Under the pieces are notes generated by a model, which saw only the letters and a program-made list of their open reading frames with translations, made no database searches and was not told where the DNA came from. Below, one piece after another: positions 11,691 through 21,262 of a DNA stretch of 64,000 nucleotides. Location of the stretch: NCBI RefSeq assembly GCF_035222275.1, contig NW_026946361.1:186001-250000 (forward strand), written 5' to 3'. Position numbers and translations under genes: made by a program. Position 1 is the stretch's first letter; every line of letters starts with the position of its first letter. The stretch comes from Podospora bellae-mahoneyi (lineage: Eukaryota > Ascomycota > Sordariomycetes > Sordariales > Podosporaceae).

Positions 11691-12255
11691 GTGGACTTCA
11701 CAGTGTATCTGAGCCCTGTGAAGTAAAGCGCCTTAGAGGCAATACAATGGCTTGAAATCAACAGTGTCCACCGAGGTCTGAGGACCACGGCAACCGGAGT
11801 GGAACTCGGCTCCTTTGAAGCAATCCGAAGTCACGGGAGGCCTGGCACCAGGCTAGCGCTCTGCAACGGTGAAACGATAGTGCAACGTGGCCTGAAACCT
11901 TATCTTAAACCACGCACTTAGCAGATGTTCGGACTCGAGGTTGGAGAGAGTTTCGGTGCGCGATCGACAGACGGAAAGCCCGTATAAGACTTCTGCCTCA
12001 GACTTTGTTCACTGTGATATTTCTTAGTCTTTAAGTTCAATCAATATAACGGTTCATCACATGTTTCTTGAGCCTCACAAACCTACACAACATTCATCAC
12101 CTTCTATATATTGTAGGGCGCCGTCTCTGCAATTCTTCTTCTTTCAGTGCCTCCGCTACTGTCGAATACTGCAGTCAAAGTCTTCTTCGCTCTCAGTGTA
12201 CTGCGTCGATAGCTATTCGAGCCTGAATTCCGCAGGCATCGATAGTACCCCTTTC
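11691..12255 (+). mobile_element. Possible solo-LTR relic between the AT-rich blocks
   Basis: A normal-composition segment is sandwiched between two AT-rich blocks. It opens with a perfect inverted repeat, ACTTCACAG at 11695-11703 and CTGTGAAGT at 11716-11724. It also has a TATAAGAC box near 11980 followed about 40-70 nt later by TTCAATCAATATAACGG, a layout like the U3/R part of fungal LTRs. I could not identify matching TG...CA ends, a primer-binding site or target-site duplications, so this is only a suggestion. Confidence 0.3.
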
Positions 12256-12460
12256 AACATTTATTAAAATAATATTAAATAAATTTTATTGTTAATATTC
12301 TTATAAAATAACGTGGGACTAGGTTTATAGGTTTTTATTTCATAGTAGATTAGTTTATCGAGGCCTGTTATCTCTCTTTTAGGGCCTATTTACTATGTTT
12401 TACGGCCTATTAACTATTTATCGATGTATAAGTCAGTGGCTTTATATAGCACAAGCGGTT
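12256..12460. repeat. AT-rich island, right half, with a 21-bp triplicate
   Basis: A second A/T-rich block (AATAATATTAAATAAATTTTATTG and following). It contains three degenerate units of about 21 bp, each starting near RGGCCTRTT: 12361-12380, 12381-12401 and 12402-12423. The repeated core is GGCCTATTWACTAT. No gene is visible, and 12460-12748 also shows none. Confidence 0.65.
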
Positions 12461-12748
12461 TACAGGCCATTGTCCGCCGTCTCCGTTGTATCTGCTGCAA
12501 CCCCGAACATGTTGCTGATGGTGAGGCAGTGATTGTTGTTGGCGCAGATCACAGAGCTAATGAAAACTGTCAAAAATAGACATCTGGTCCCTTTTTCAGA
12601 CCAACATGCAAACTGCATCACAAGAGCGCCAACTCAATTTCGTGAAATGCGCTTGAAACATTACGCAGTACACAAATACATCAACCACACGTGACACAAC
12701 CTCCTTCAACACGTCTCAGATCAAAAATCGCAAGAGAATGGAACCTTC

Positions 12749-13984
12749 TTACTCTGTGCCTTTGGTGATTTCGTCAATGGCCCTGTTATGGCTGTCAGCG
12801 GGCTTTCCCTTGGTTGCTTCGGAAGAAGATACATACATCGGAACATACTCCTCCTGGGTTGAGAAGAGTGCCGCAGCGTGCAAGTCGAATCGTCTGTTGG
12901 AGTAGTTTTCCGTTAATAACCGCGGCCCCTATTCTGTCAACGCATTCCAATACAAGAAAAGATAAAAGACCTTACAGAGCATACAGAGCGTTCCTATCAT
13001 TGTAATCCTCGGCGGGTTCAGCCTTTGGCACATGTGAATGGTACTCGTCAAAGTACAAACGAGTGAACTGGTTCCTTGCCGGCCGCCAGTTGCCCAGTCC
13101 ATACTCATTGTGAGCCCAAAATGCGGCGGGATCATACACGATTCCTTCTTCTGTCTCTTCGTTGACAATACTAGCATTCTCACACCGTAGATCACCATGA
13201 ACCAGAGACGGTATTATGGTGCGACCACTCGTCTCCAGTGGAGGCAACAGTCGTGGTATTACCTTGTCGAAGAGGTCAGGGAGCAGAGAGTCCAGCTCGT
13301 CATGGGGACCTGCCCGGTCTTTACGGACTTGAAGAACATTTCGTAGTCCATTGGCAAAAAATTGCTCCCAACTGTTGTGCCAAGTGCTGTCTTGGGGCAA
13401 GTCTCTGTTGTACGTAGTACAATGGAAGCCAAACTTTCCTTCGGGAGAACTACCGCTCGAATGCAGCCACGCAAGCTTCTCGCAAAATGACACGGGCTCA
13501 GGCAGGCCATCCATAAAGTCATAGACTTTTCAAAGGTAGAAATGAGAATCTTCCTGAGTTCTGAGCCTGCCCCAAGCGATGGGTGCTGGACAGAAATCAG
13601 GCGTGATAGCAAATGTAGCCGATGTGCCCTCATATTCACCTTTCAATGCTTCGCGGCCGTGAGTTCCAACAGAAATCTGATCTTTCTGACTAGCTACAAT
13701 GCGAGAGCTCAGTAGTTGTTTGCGAATTCTTAAGCTTCACCTTCATGAAGTAGCTCTCCTTGTTGCCGTTCGTCGTAAGAGCATCAACGCGGAGAGCTTT
13801 GGCCCAGGCCGATTCTCCATGGTGGCTGACATTGGCGATCTCAGCGACATTGGGAAGGACTGGATGAGACACATTAGCGACATAGTGCTACATTGGATGA
13901 AATGCCCAACGAACCGTCCAAAACAGCTGGGTCCAGCTGAAAAACTGCACCTTCGTCCCCTCTCACAAAAGCTTCGCTTTCCAT
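12749..13984 (-). pseudogene. Ketosamine-3-kinase-like (fructosamine kinase family) with in-frame TGA
   Basis: Five exons can be joined (13984-13915, 13859-13741, 13676-12976, 12893-12837, 12782-12749) with introns of 54-82 nt and proper GT/AG ends. The product reads as a complete fructosamine/ketosamine-3-kinase family protein (deglycation of protein-bound sugars, aminoglycoside-phosphotransferase fold). It has HGESAWAKALRVDAL at the N-terminus, GEYEGTSA, FCPAPIAWG, LAWLHSSG, then SLVHGDLRCENA (the catalytic HGD motif), YDPAAFWAHNEYGLG (metal-binding Asp) and RNQFTRLYFDEYH. The single defect is a TGA at 13528-13530, inside HFYL-stop-KVYDF, where the family normally has Cys. Everything else, including splice sites, is intact, so it is either a very young pseudogene or a sequence error. 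Its start lies only about 100 bp from an aldo-keto reductase fragment on the other strand. Confidence 0.8.
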
Positions 13985-14085
13985 GGGCAGTCGGAATAAA
14001 AGACAACAAAACTTCGAGTTGAGAGATTGAGACAAGCCCCACGAAGAAGAGAAATTGCTCAATAATCAGGTCTTTGTGAAATATC

Positions 14086-14382
14086 GTGCAGCCAAAGAGG
14101 GGTCGGGTTGTTGAAGTTGCAAAGCAGGCAGGGGTAACCCCGGCCCAGGTTTGTCTGTCATGGGTCGTCCAGCGAGGGATACCAATCGTTCCCAAGTCTA
14201 TTCAACGGGCTCATCTGGAACAGAATCTCCATTTCACAAGGATGCCCGATGAGCTATTCAAAATCGTTGATACTGTTTCATCGGAAAAAGACCCGATTCG
14301 CTTCCTGGACCCGAGCCGCCACATCTGCTTCGACATCTTTGACGAAGAGAACGACCAGCCGGGGGAGAATAAGGCGCCCTAG
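14086..14382 (+). pseudogene. Aldo-keto reductase, C-terminal fragment
   Basis: Ninety-eight codons match the C-terminal third of NAD(P)H-dependent aldo-keto reductases. GVTPAQVCLSWVVQRG and IPIVPKSIQRAHLEQNL correspond to the PAQV-L-W...IPKS cofactor-binding part, and the end is IRFLDPSRH...FDIFDEEN. The TIM-barrel N-terminal two thirds, with the catalytic Asp, Tyr, Lys and His, are missing; upstream DNA belongs to the kinase gene on the opposite strand. A partly matching stretch at about 14045-14065 (EEKLLNNQ) could be leftover upstream coding sequence. The fragment has no stops, so the truncation is probably recent, but it cannot fold as an enzyme. Confidence 0.75.
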
Positions 14383-15763
14383 GGCTAGATCTATCATGTG
14401 TCCGATTGGTGACAGATGACGAGGTCTCGGGAGAGGCCTTCAGCGTACGTGGATGAAAGTCAGCCGCCAGATGCTGAGTGGTTTTTAATCTGAAGCCGGG
14501 TTGATGCAGTTCGCGAAGCTGGGGCCAGGTTGGGGGTACACGCATCACTTGTTTTCCAGTGCATGTCGATATCAACACTGTGGGAAGCTGGTACCCTTAC
14601 TTCGAGCTCCTTGGTCACACCACTGTTGTGAACCATCGCGAAATCAACCGGCGTCACGGACACCGACATATTTGCAGGCGCCACTTTCTATTTGGCAGCT
14701 CCTCATTGATGCGCTTTATCCGCGTCCGATCTCGATCCACCATTCACATCTCTTTTGCTTTCTTGTTGGACGACTATGAACGATCTTCCGCCGCCCTCTC
14801 CGTCTCCATCTCTACGTCGGAATCAAAAGTACTTCGGTAACATGCAGTTTCATTCACACCTACCTTTCCCCTCATTCCACAGCAGTTGTATCAAGACGGC
14901 GCCCCGCATCAATAGATAGTGTTCACCGTTACAAGTTATCCATCTTAGTGGGTGCAGGGTTCAAGGGCTTGTGGGAGATTGGAAGTGAACGTACCCCTGC
15001 CCCGGCTCGCTGCAGTAAAGCACATTTGGGCTAATGTAACAGCCTCAAGAAGTACACTGATAGGAATTGGTCAATCGTCATTATATGTCTTCTTCGATGC
15101 GTTCCACAGACCGTAGCTCTTTTCCTGACTTCCTGACGCCCAATGTCTCACCGCTTCTGGGCCTTCTTAACCCCTGCTGCTGCTCGCCCAAAACGGACAG
15201 TCTGCAGGGTCGAACCCCTCAACTGTCGGCTACGAAGACATGCGCTGGCAGGCCAAAATGGCAGGAAATCCCCACCGGGGAAAACAATCGAGACCAAATC
15301 CGTTTCCCATCCGACACGCACGCCTGCTAATGCAGACCACCCTGTACCGTACTGTACGATTCTTCACGATCCGATCCGATGTGGCGCCATGGAGCGGGAG
15401 CACGTAGGGGCCGGATGTCGAAAGGCGGGACGTTTTCCGGGACCGATGCGTGGCCAGGCCACTCCAGTGGGTTTGCGGGATCAATCCGATGGGCTTTTCG
15501 GAGTTATTGGTGGATAGGTCTTGCCTCTACTGCGTCTTTCTTGGTGGTTATCTAGAGCGGTCTTCTGTCAACAGGTTTTAGCGGTGTCGCTTATTGCTTG
15601 TCTTGTTGTTCTCCACTCGTCTACTGTAAACCCCTGAACCCCTGAACAAGACCCACTGTTTCCACGACAGCCCAGAACAACATCAACACCAGACAAGACA
15701 TATTAGAGCGCCTCGCCTCGACTAACGAAAGCTAATTTCGACATTGTTCGTTCTCGTGCCAAG
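14383..15763. other. Intergenic, no supportable gene
   Basis: About 1.4 kb with moderate GC. Frames of 60-125 codons occur but carry no family features. The right part is the likely promoter and 5' UTR of the collagen-like gene. The tandem GATCCGATCCGAT near 15370 is the only small repeat noticed. Confidence 0.6.
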
Positions 15764-16813
15764 ATGTATCTCGAAAAATCCACCAAACAAGGTTTCTCTT
15801 CCTCGAGATCATTCCGGCGATCAGGCACCGGATCAGATCTTCAGCCCCTCAACTCGGCTCAGACGGCCGCCCTTATCGTCTTTGGGGTTCTCATCGGCCT
15901 CATAACGACGGGGATAATAATCTGGTGCTGTTGCTGCCGTGGACCAGGCTGGCAGCGCAGATCTAGCTCGAGATCCAGAGTCAAGATCATCCGCATGTCT
16001 GGGCCACGAGGCGAGAAGGGTGAGAAGGGATCACCAGGACCGATGGGAATGCAAGGGCTACCTGGTCTCCCAGCACCAGCAGTCTTTCTACCTCTTCCCG
16101 CCTCGGCAGCGCCAGTGCCGATTCGCCCTCTGGGGCCAAGGGGGATGCTTCCCGGTGCGCTTCCTGGCGTCAACACGGGTGCTAGCGAGACCACGAAGCA
16201 GAGCAGCAGAGAGTGCTCCCCGGAACGCCAACACAATCCCCTCCATATACATCCACCACATCCTCATTCTCGTCCACAACCGAGCATACCACCAACACAA
16301 TATTCTCTGCCTCCCCACCTTCAAAAGTTTGCTCAGCCCCTCACCCCAGCGGCACCGTCCGTCTCGCAACTACCATCACAACCATTACCGCCATCAAACA
16401 CCCAAATCCGACCATTGCCATTGCCGTCACAGCCACCGCTGCGAATCCAACCACTCCACATTCCTCCACCAACCCTTCCTCACCCCCAGCACCGCTACTA
16501 CCAACCCAAGCCCCCCATCGCAAAAATAATCAACGACCACGCAGCAGGCGTCACCAGGCCATTGCCGCTAGCCCTCCCAATAGGTCGCCACGGAATGGTA
16601 AATCTGGCCTTGAAGTACCAAGTCCACAGCGAGAAGGGGGCATCCAGTCGGCCGGTGTCCTCGAGGGGACTGGAGAGCGGGTACCAGAGTGCGTATTGTG
16701 AGAGTAGTGTCGAGTCTGACAACGGGGGGGAGATGGGGTACGAGTCGATGGAGAATTTCGGGAGGGTGGTGGAGGAGGATCGGAGGGGGAGATGGGCGAG
16801 AATGGGGGTGTAG
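15764..16813 (+). CDS. Single-pass membrane protein with collagen-like and proline-rich segments
   Basis: An intronless 349-residue protein of unknown function. It has no signal peptide. Residues ~1-30 are Ser/Arg-rich; one strong transmembrane helix lies at about 32-55 (TAALIVFGVLIGLITTGIII), ended by WCCCC, a likely palmitoylation site; a basic stretch follows (RRSSSRSRVK). A short collagen-like Gly-X-Y run comes next at about 80-103 (GPRGEKGEKGSPGPMGMQG and on), then a long Pro/His/Gln-rich region (about 110-265), and a Ser/Glu-rich tail. The topology implies the collagen-like and proline-rich parts are on one side of the membrane, probably cytosolic given the adjacent positive charges. 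ATG at 15764 is the first in frame. Other proteins with TM plus disordered tails are common in this group of fungi; no function is claimed. Confidence 0.7.
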   Translation: MYLEKSTKQGFSSSRSFRRSGTGSDLQPLNSAQTAALIVFGVLIGLITTGIIIWCCCCRGPGWQRRSSSRSRVKIIRMSGPRGEKGEKGSPGPMGMQGLPGLPAPAVFLPLPASAAPVPIRPLGPRGMLPGALPGVNTGASETTKQSSRECSPERQHNPLHIHPPHPHSRPQPSIPPTQYSLPPHLQKFAQPLTPAAPSVSQLPSQPLPPSNTQIRPLPLPSQPPLRIQPLHIPPPTLPHPQHRYYQPKPPIAKIINDHAAGVTRPLPLALPIGRHGMVNLALKYQVHSEKGASSRPVSSRGLESGYQSAYCESSVESDNGGEMGYESMENFGRVVEEDRRGRWARMGV

Positions 16814-17443
16814 GTGTCTGCATACGGACTGGGTTGGCAGGCGTTTGGGTTGGGTTTATTTTGTTTTGGAGGAATATGATTGCATATCGGCGTTCGGATC
16901 TGGTTTTGAGGTTGGGAATGGGAAGGGTACGGGATTTGGGACATGGCATTATGCATTACAGATTGACGGCATTTTTTTTTGTTTGAGCATTATTCGAGAT
17001 GGGCATTGCGGGCGTATATCCCGTTTAGCTGTATAAAGAGACGAAAGCGTCTCTTTGTGATCTATGTAGCTGGGTAGCTGGCTACAAAATACAACAAGTA
17101 AAACTCTGAGCAACCGCCGCTGACCTTGTCATCTTCTTTCCTCGCCCTGTTCATGCCGTGGTTGTGAAGAAACAGCAACCATGGGAATCGAATCATGGCT
17201 TGTCTCTCCAAGTGGGGTAGAGTCTTCAGGTCCGTCGTCTGTTGCTACGGTAATGTTGGAAGAGGCTGGGTCTGCGGAGGTGGCTCCATGAACCTCCTGA
17301 GATGAATGTGGATTTGGCGGTAAGCCAAGCTGGCAAGGAAAATGACAAAAATGTCCTGAAACCATGGAGAACAGACCCGAGTTTGGGACAAAGACAGGAA
17401 TAATTGGTTGAGTCTGAGGATGTGGCTGGTCACTAAAGCTGCT
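16814..17443. other. Convergent intergenic region
   Basis: About 0.6 kb between the 3' ends of two converging genes. It contains T-rich and GGG-rich stretches and an imperfect hairpin around 17040-17060 (GAGACGAAAGCGTCTC). Short frames at 17129-17365 have no family match. Confidence 0.55.
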
Positions 17444-18574
17444 TTACATGCGACCCTTCTGGGCACTTCGCAAACTGCCATCCTCGTGAATCTTGAGAAT
17501 AGGCCTTGGGTTGGCAACAGCCTCCCATAGCGATCCCCGTCCGTCTGCCTTTGCCTTCTCATCCTCCCTTCTGAAGAACTCCTCCACGCTCTTGATCCTT
17601 TTTGGGTGGATCTCGTCCAGCAGGGCGTAATCCCTCTTCACCACACCCTGATTCGATCCAGACCCCTGCCACAATCTCCAAAACCCGGTGAAGTTGTCCT
17701 TGAGGCTCATAAGTGCCGGGCTCGTACTATCCACCGTATATCCAGTGGGTAGCGAGGCGGTCATACCCCAATGCCCAGTTGAAAAGTACGTCTCGAGATC
17801 AACATCAACATGCTTGGCCTTGCGTCCAGTAACCTTCTCAAAAGCGCTGGCCACCTCCGAGTAGTGGATGTGATCAACCGCTACCGCCAGGTTCATCCCA
17901 TCCGCCCTCTCAGGGTTGTCAAACAGCCACCTGACATAATACGCGCAGTCATCCAACGAAACGTGCGGCACCCCTCCCTTCTCCCCTAACGGCACCCTCC
18001 AAGTCACCACCTGTTCCCCCGAAGCCTCATCAACTTCCACCCTTGGCGCCATAGGTGTAAACGGAGCAAGCGCCATCTCGATATACGGCCCAGTCGTAAA
18101 CAGCGCAGCCTTCATCCTCTTCTTGTCGGAAGCATTCTGACTCAGAATCCACTCCCCCATCCGTCCCTTCCCATCATAGTGACCGCACCTGAACCTCGCG
18201 TCATACCCACCAAGCTTGTACCCATAGTCAAGATTACCATGAACATAAAACTTGATTCCGCACTCAATAGCGAGTTCATAGCAGCGGTAGGTCCAAAAGG
18301 TTTCCATTGCCTCGCCGGTGGCAAACCCATCAATGTTGATGAAGGCGCCCCAGCAGCCTTGGAAGCCGGCGCGGAGGTCAGCTTCGGAAGTGAATGTGCC
18401 GGGAATGAGACTGACGTCGGGGCCGAGGGTGAGGAGGTGTTTCGCGCGTCTGGAGTTGGGGTCGCGGGTGAGGACTCGGACGGCGTAGGCTCCGTCTTGG
18501 ACGAGGCCTATGATCACGGGGATGCCTTGGGCGCCGGTGCCGCCGATGATGAAGATGGTTGGTTTGGTGGACAT
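17444..18574 (-). CDS. NmrA-like NAD(P)-binding protein
   Basis: One uninterrupted exon, 376 residues. The N-terminus TIFIIGGTGAQGIPVI carries the dinucleotide-binding glycine pattern of atypical short-chain dehydrogenases of the NmrA/HSCARG family. The body fits an NmrA-like Rossmann fold (YAVRVLTRDPNS, AFINIDGFATGE, KFYVHGNLDYGY, VSLDDCAYYVRW). Members act either as redox-sensing regulators, binding NAD(P) and GATA-type factors as Aspergillus NmrA does, or as isoflavone-reductase-like enzymes; the sequence does not decide. The next gene to the right on the same strand is a Zn2Cys6 regulator, and a methyltransferase follows, so a role in a small metabolic unit is possible but unproven. Start at 18574 is the first Met before the Rossmann motif. 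Confidence 0.85.
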   Translation of the reverse strand: MSTKPTIFIIGGTGAQGIPVIIGLVQDGAYAVRVLTRDPNSRRAKHLLTLGPDVSLIPGTFTSEADLRAGFQGCWGAFINIDGFATGEAMETFWTYRCYELAIECGIKFYVHGNLDYGYKLGGYDARFRCGHYDGKGRMGEWILSQNASDKKRMKAALFTTGPYIEMALAPFTPMAPRVEVDEASGEQVVTWRVPLGEKGGVPHVSLDDCAYYVRWLFDNPERADGMNLAVAVDHIHYSEVASAFEKVTGRKAKHVDVDLETYFSTGHWGMTASLPTGYTVDSTSPALMSLKDNFTGFWRLWQGSGSNQGVVKRDYALLDEIHPKRIKSVEEFFRREDEKAKADGRGSLWEAVANPRPILKIHEDGSLRSAQKGRM

Positions 18575-19089
18575 GATGTGCGATGAGAAGTATTTGGTGA
18601 GAGAGGGCTTGGATTGTTCGGGTGAGAGGATGATGAGGTGTTACACAGCGGTAACTCTTGCTCTTTAATACCACTTCTTGAGCCTCTCTTCACATGTCAA
18701 CTGAGGGCCAGGCTGAAACTGATCAGTCATCGCGAAGACCCGAATCCAGGATGGAATGATGAAGCCATGGATTATCACTAATCTGCGTAGTCATCGGCCC
18801 CATACAAGTCAAGTGCAGAGAATGTCTCCCTCGCCAAGTCTCGCTAACACATATGATCAGTAATCCTGGTTGCTCTTCTGCCCTGCTCTTCATTATGGAT
18901 TATGCCAAAGGGTACATTGCACCCAGAGTCCTGTCTCTGTGTTTGATTCGGATCATCGCTGACAAAAGCCCTTCGTCGAGGGGGAAATGACGCCGAAGAC
19001 GGCCCTCATCGTGTCTTGTTCCCCCTGAAGTGGACCCACTTTACCCCGGAGTCCGGAGCCCCTAGGTGTTCGTCGCGAGGGTGGATGTC
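18575..19089. other. Intergenic promoter region of the NmrA-like gene
   Basis: About 0.5 kb between two minus-strand genes. It should contain the NmrA-like promoter and the 3' UTR of the Zn2Cys6 gene. No RNA gene or repeat was seen. Confidence 0.55.
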
Positions 19090-20742
19090 TTATCCCCCTT
19101 CAGAAGGCTGTTCTTTGAGTCTCCTGGCAATGTCATTGGCAAGCAAAACTGCAATCCGAACACCAGTCAACACCCCAATGCTTCTCAGCTTCTCGACAGC
19201 AAACTTCCGTGTGTCGAGCGGGGCAAGCGACTGGATGGCGATGATGTGTAGTGGTTGAACAAGAGAAAGAGCAACTAGGACACCGTCAGTCAGTCGAACG
19301 GAGTCTGGAACAAACTGTCGGTAAGTACTCACACCCGTCCTCCCCAAAGCTCGAAGCCGAGATGCACACGTCCGCCATCAGCTCATGGATCCATCTGAGC
19401 GTCGTGGCCTTCCTCTCAACTGCGCACACTTTGTTCCGCACCACAATCCTTCCAACCAGGATGCATAGCGCCCTCCAATTGTTCCACACCTTTGCCATCG
19501 ACAGACTTCCGTATTGGTGGCGCTTCCCGTTGAAGCCGGTGCTGTCGTCAGAGGTGCAGTACTCCCACGAAAAAGGAAGCCCCTCCCTCCATGTTTTGAG
19601 ATCTGCATCGATATCCAACGCGCTCTGAAGAATAGCCTCTTGACTTAAAGTTCCGTGCTTGGCGGCTGCTCGAAGGTTGACGACCCGGAAGGAAATCTCG
19701 CATATCGAAGCTGGATTCCGCGTCTCCCGCTGGTGCAGCTGCTCCCTGATGCCGCTCGACTGGAAGTTGTACGTTGCTGTCACGAGGGCAGGCGGGACAG
19801 CGACCCGCTGCTTCATGCATGCGAGGAGCTATGTGAGTGTAAGAAGATGCATGGAACTTGGAAGAAAAAGGGAAAAGAAAAGAAAAGGTGGGGACTCGTA
19901 CTATTTGAGGCCGGATCTGCACGTAGAGTTGCCCTCCGCGCTCCCGAGTAAATTGCTCTTGACCTCGCAGATCCAACAAGGCTGTGGCACCCTGGATGTG
20001 GGTTGTCCAACTGTGATATCGATCCCACGTGTCAAAGTTGATCATCTCGTAGAGTCCGAGCAGGATGACGGCCATGAGGGTGGCGTCGTCAGCCGCTTGG
20101 GATGGGTTACTCAGAGCCTCCTTGACGGCGGTAAGGACATGTCGATACTGCTGCCGGGATTGGACCGAGAGTTGAGGCGAAGGATTGATGTTGGAGAGAC
20201 CTGCCAGACCTGCCGCCTCGACGCCTGCTCGAAGAGGTGCAAAACGATCATCATGATGACGGTAAGCTGTGGCTAGCCAATCTTGATAGCCCGAGCTTGT
20301 GGAAAACGGGTCCTGGTGAAACACGTATTTGGCGAAAAAGAAGTTTGCACCAATCTCGTCGGCGGGATTGGTGAGTGAAGCCGGCAGAGGGTTGGCAGCC
20401 GACGGAGATAAGGCAAGAACGGTCTGCTTTCTCTCTCCCTTGCGGGATATCCGAATAATCCGACTGGACTCGTCTCGAAAGATTACCTCATTCAGGTCTC
20501 GGTAGCCGGGACACGGAAGACCGGACTTGTGACATCTCGTACACTCCGGTTTGCGCTGATCACACTACAATCGCCATATGTTAGCTTCTCCTGCATATAC
20601 GCAACGTGAGATGACAGCACAACAGGAATGCAGCATGGGAGGGTTAAACTGATGACAAATGACATAGGTATCGAATATGTACCTTGATCTTTCGCTGCCG
20701 GCAGCGCTGGCAGCCTTTGCTCACAACACCGTAATAAACCAT
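19090..20742 (-). CDS. Zn2Cys6 fungal transcription factor
   Basis: Four exons (20742-20683, 20564-19902, 19828-19333, 19274-19090) give 467 residues with frames closing at every junction. Residues ~10-40 form a binuclear zinc cluster, CQRCRQRKIK joined across the first intron to CDQRKPECTRCHKSGLPC, spacing C-x2-C-x6-C-x5-12-C-x2-C-x6-C. The intron inside the zinc cluster is a common position in this family. The rest is helical and fits a fungal-specific regulatory domain (DATLMAVILLGLYEMI, TTHIQGATALLDLRG, then ACMKQRVAVPPAL). It would bind CGG-containing sites in the nucleus. It lies between an NmrA-like gene on the same strand and a divergent methyltransferase, a likely but unproven target set. 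Confidence 0.85.
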
Positions 20743-21262
20743 GGTTGATAGCTGAAGTCTCTGGGCGAGTGAGAGAGAACTGAAAACAAGCAACGAAGAC
20801 CCATGGTCCATGGGGAAAGTTTTTGTTGTTCCTTACTTGCGTCAACATCGAGCGCAGCCGCAGCCTCTTAACCCCTATCTCACCCGCCTGTGGATCCTTA
20901 CCGTCCCCCCCTGCAGTCATACTTACACCGCAGTCTTACCACCAAAGCGGACTAGCGCGGCCTTTTTTTCACTCATTTCATTGGCTGTTTCGCTTCATCA
21001 ATCTCTGGATATGAAACTTCATAGGGTTGTGGGTCTGGCGATCTTCAACCACCAACCACGTACACATTCCATGGAGCCGGAGGTGGAAGCTATCTCGATA
21101 TTGAAACCAGGTAGATATAAGGACAATAAGATGCTGCCTCTAGGAGTGTTGAGATGTGGACAGAAAGCCATAGACACAGCTGTTCCCTCGCCGTGCCTAG
21201 TACCAATTGAGTCCTTTCCACCTTTTGCAACAGCCCCTTTCCATCATAACAACCAAGCCAAC
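20743..21262. promoter_or_regulatory. Divergent intergenic region: Zn2Cys6 gene and methyltransferase
   Basis: About 520 bp shared by two divergent starts. The frame of the methyltransferase is open upstream to 20810, but I place its start at 21263, so this is treated as non-coding leader. No clear inverted CGG pair was recognised. Confidence 0.5.

Noticed and set aside
15067-15517. Two overlapping 87- and 124-codon frames upstream of the collagen-like gene
   Set aside because: No family signal and composition typical of leader sequence.
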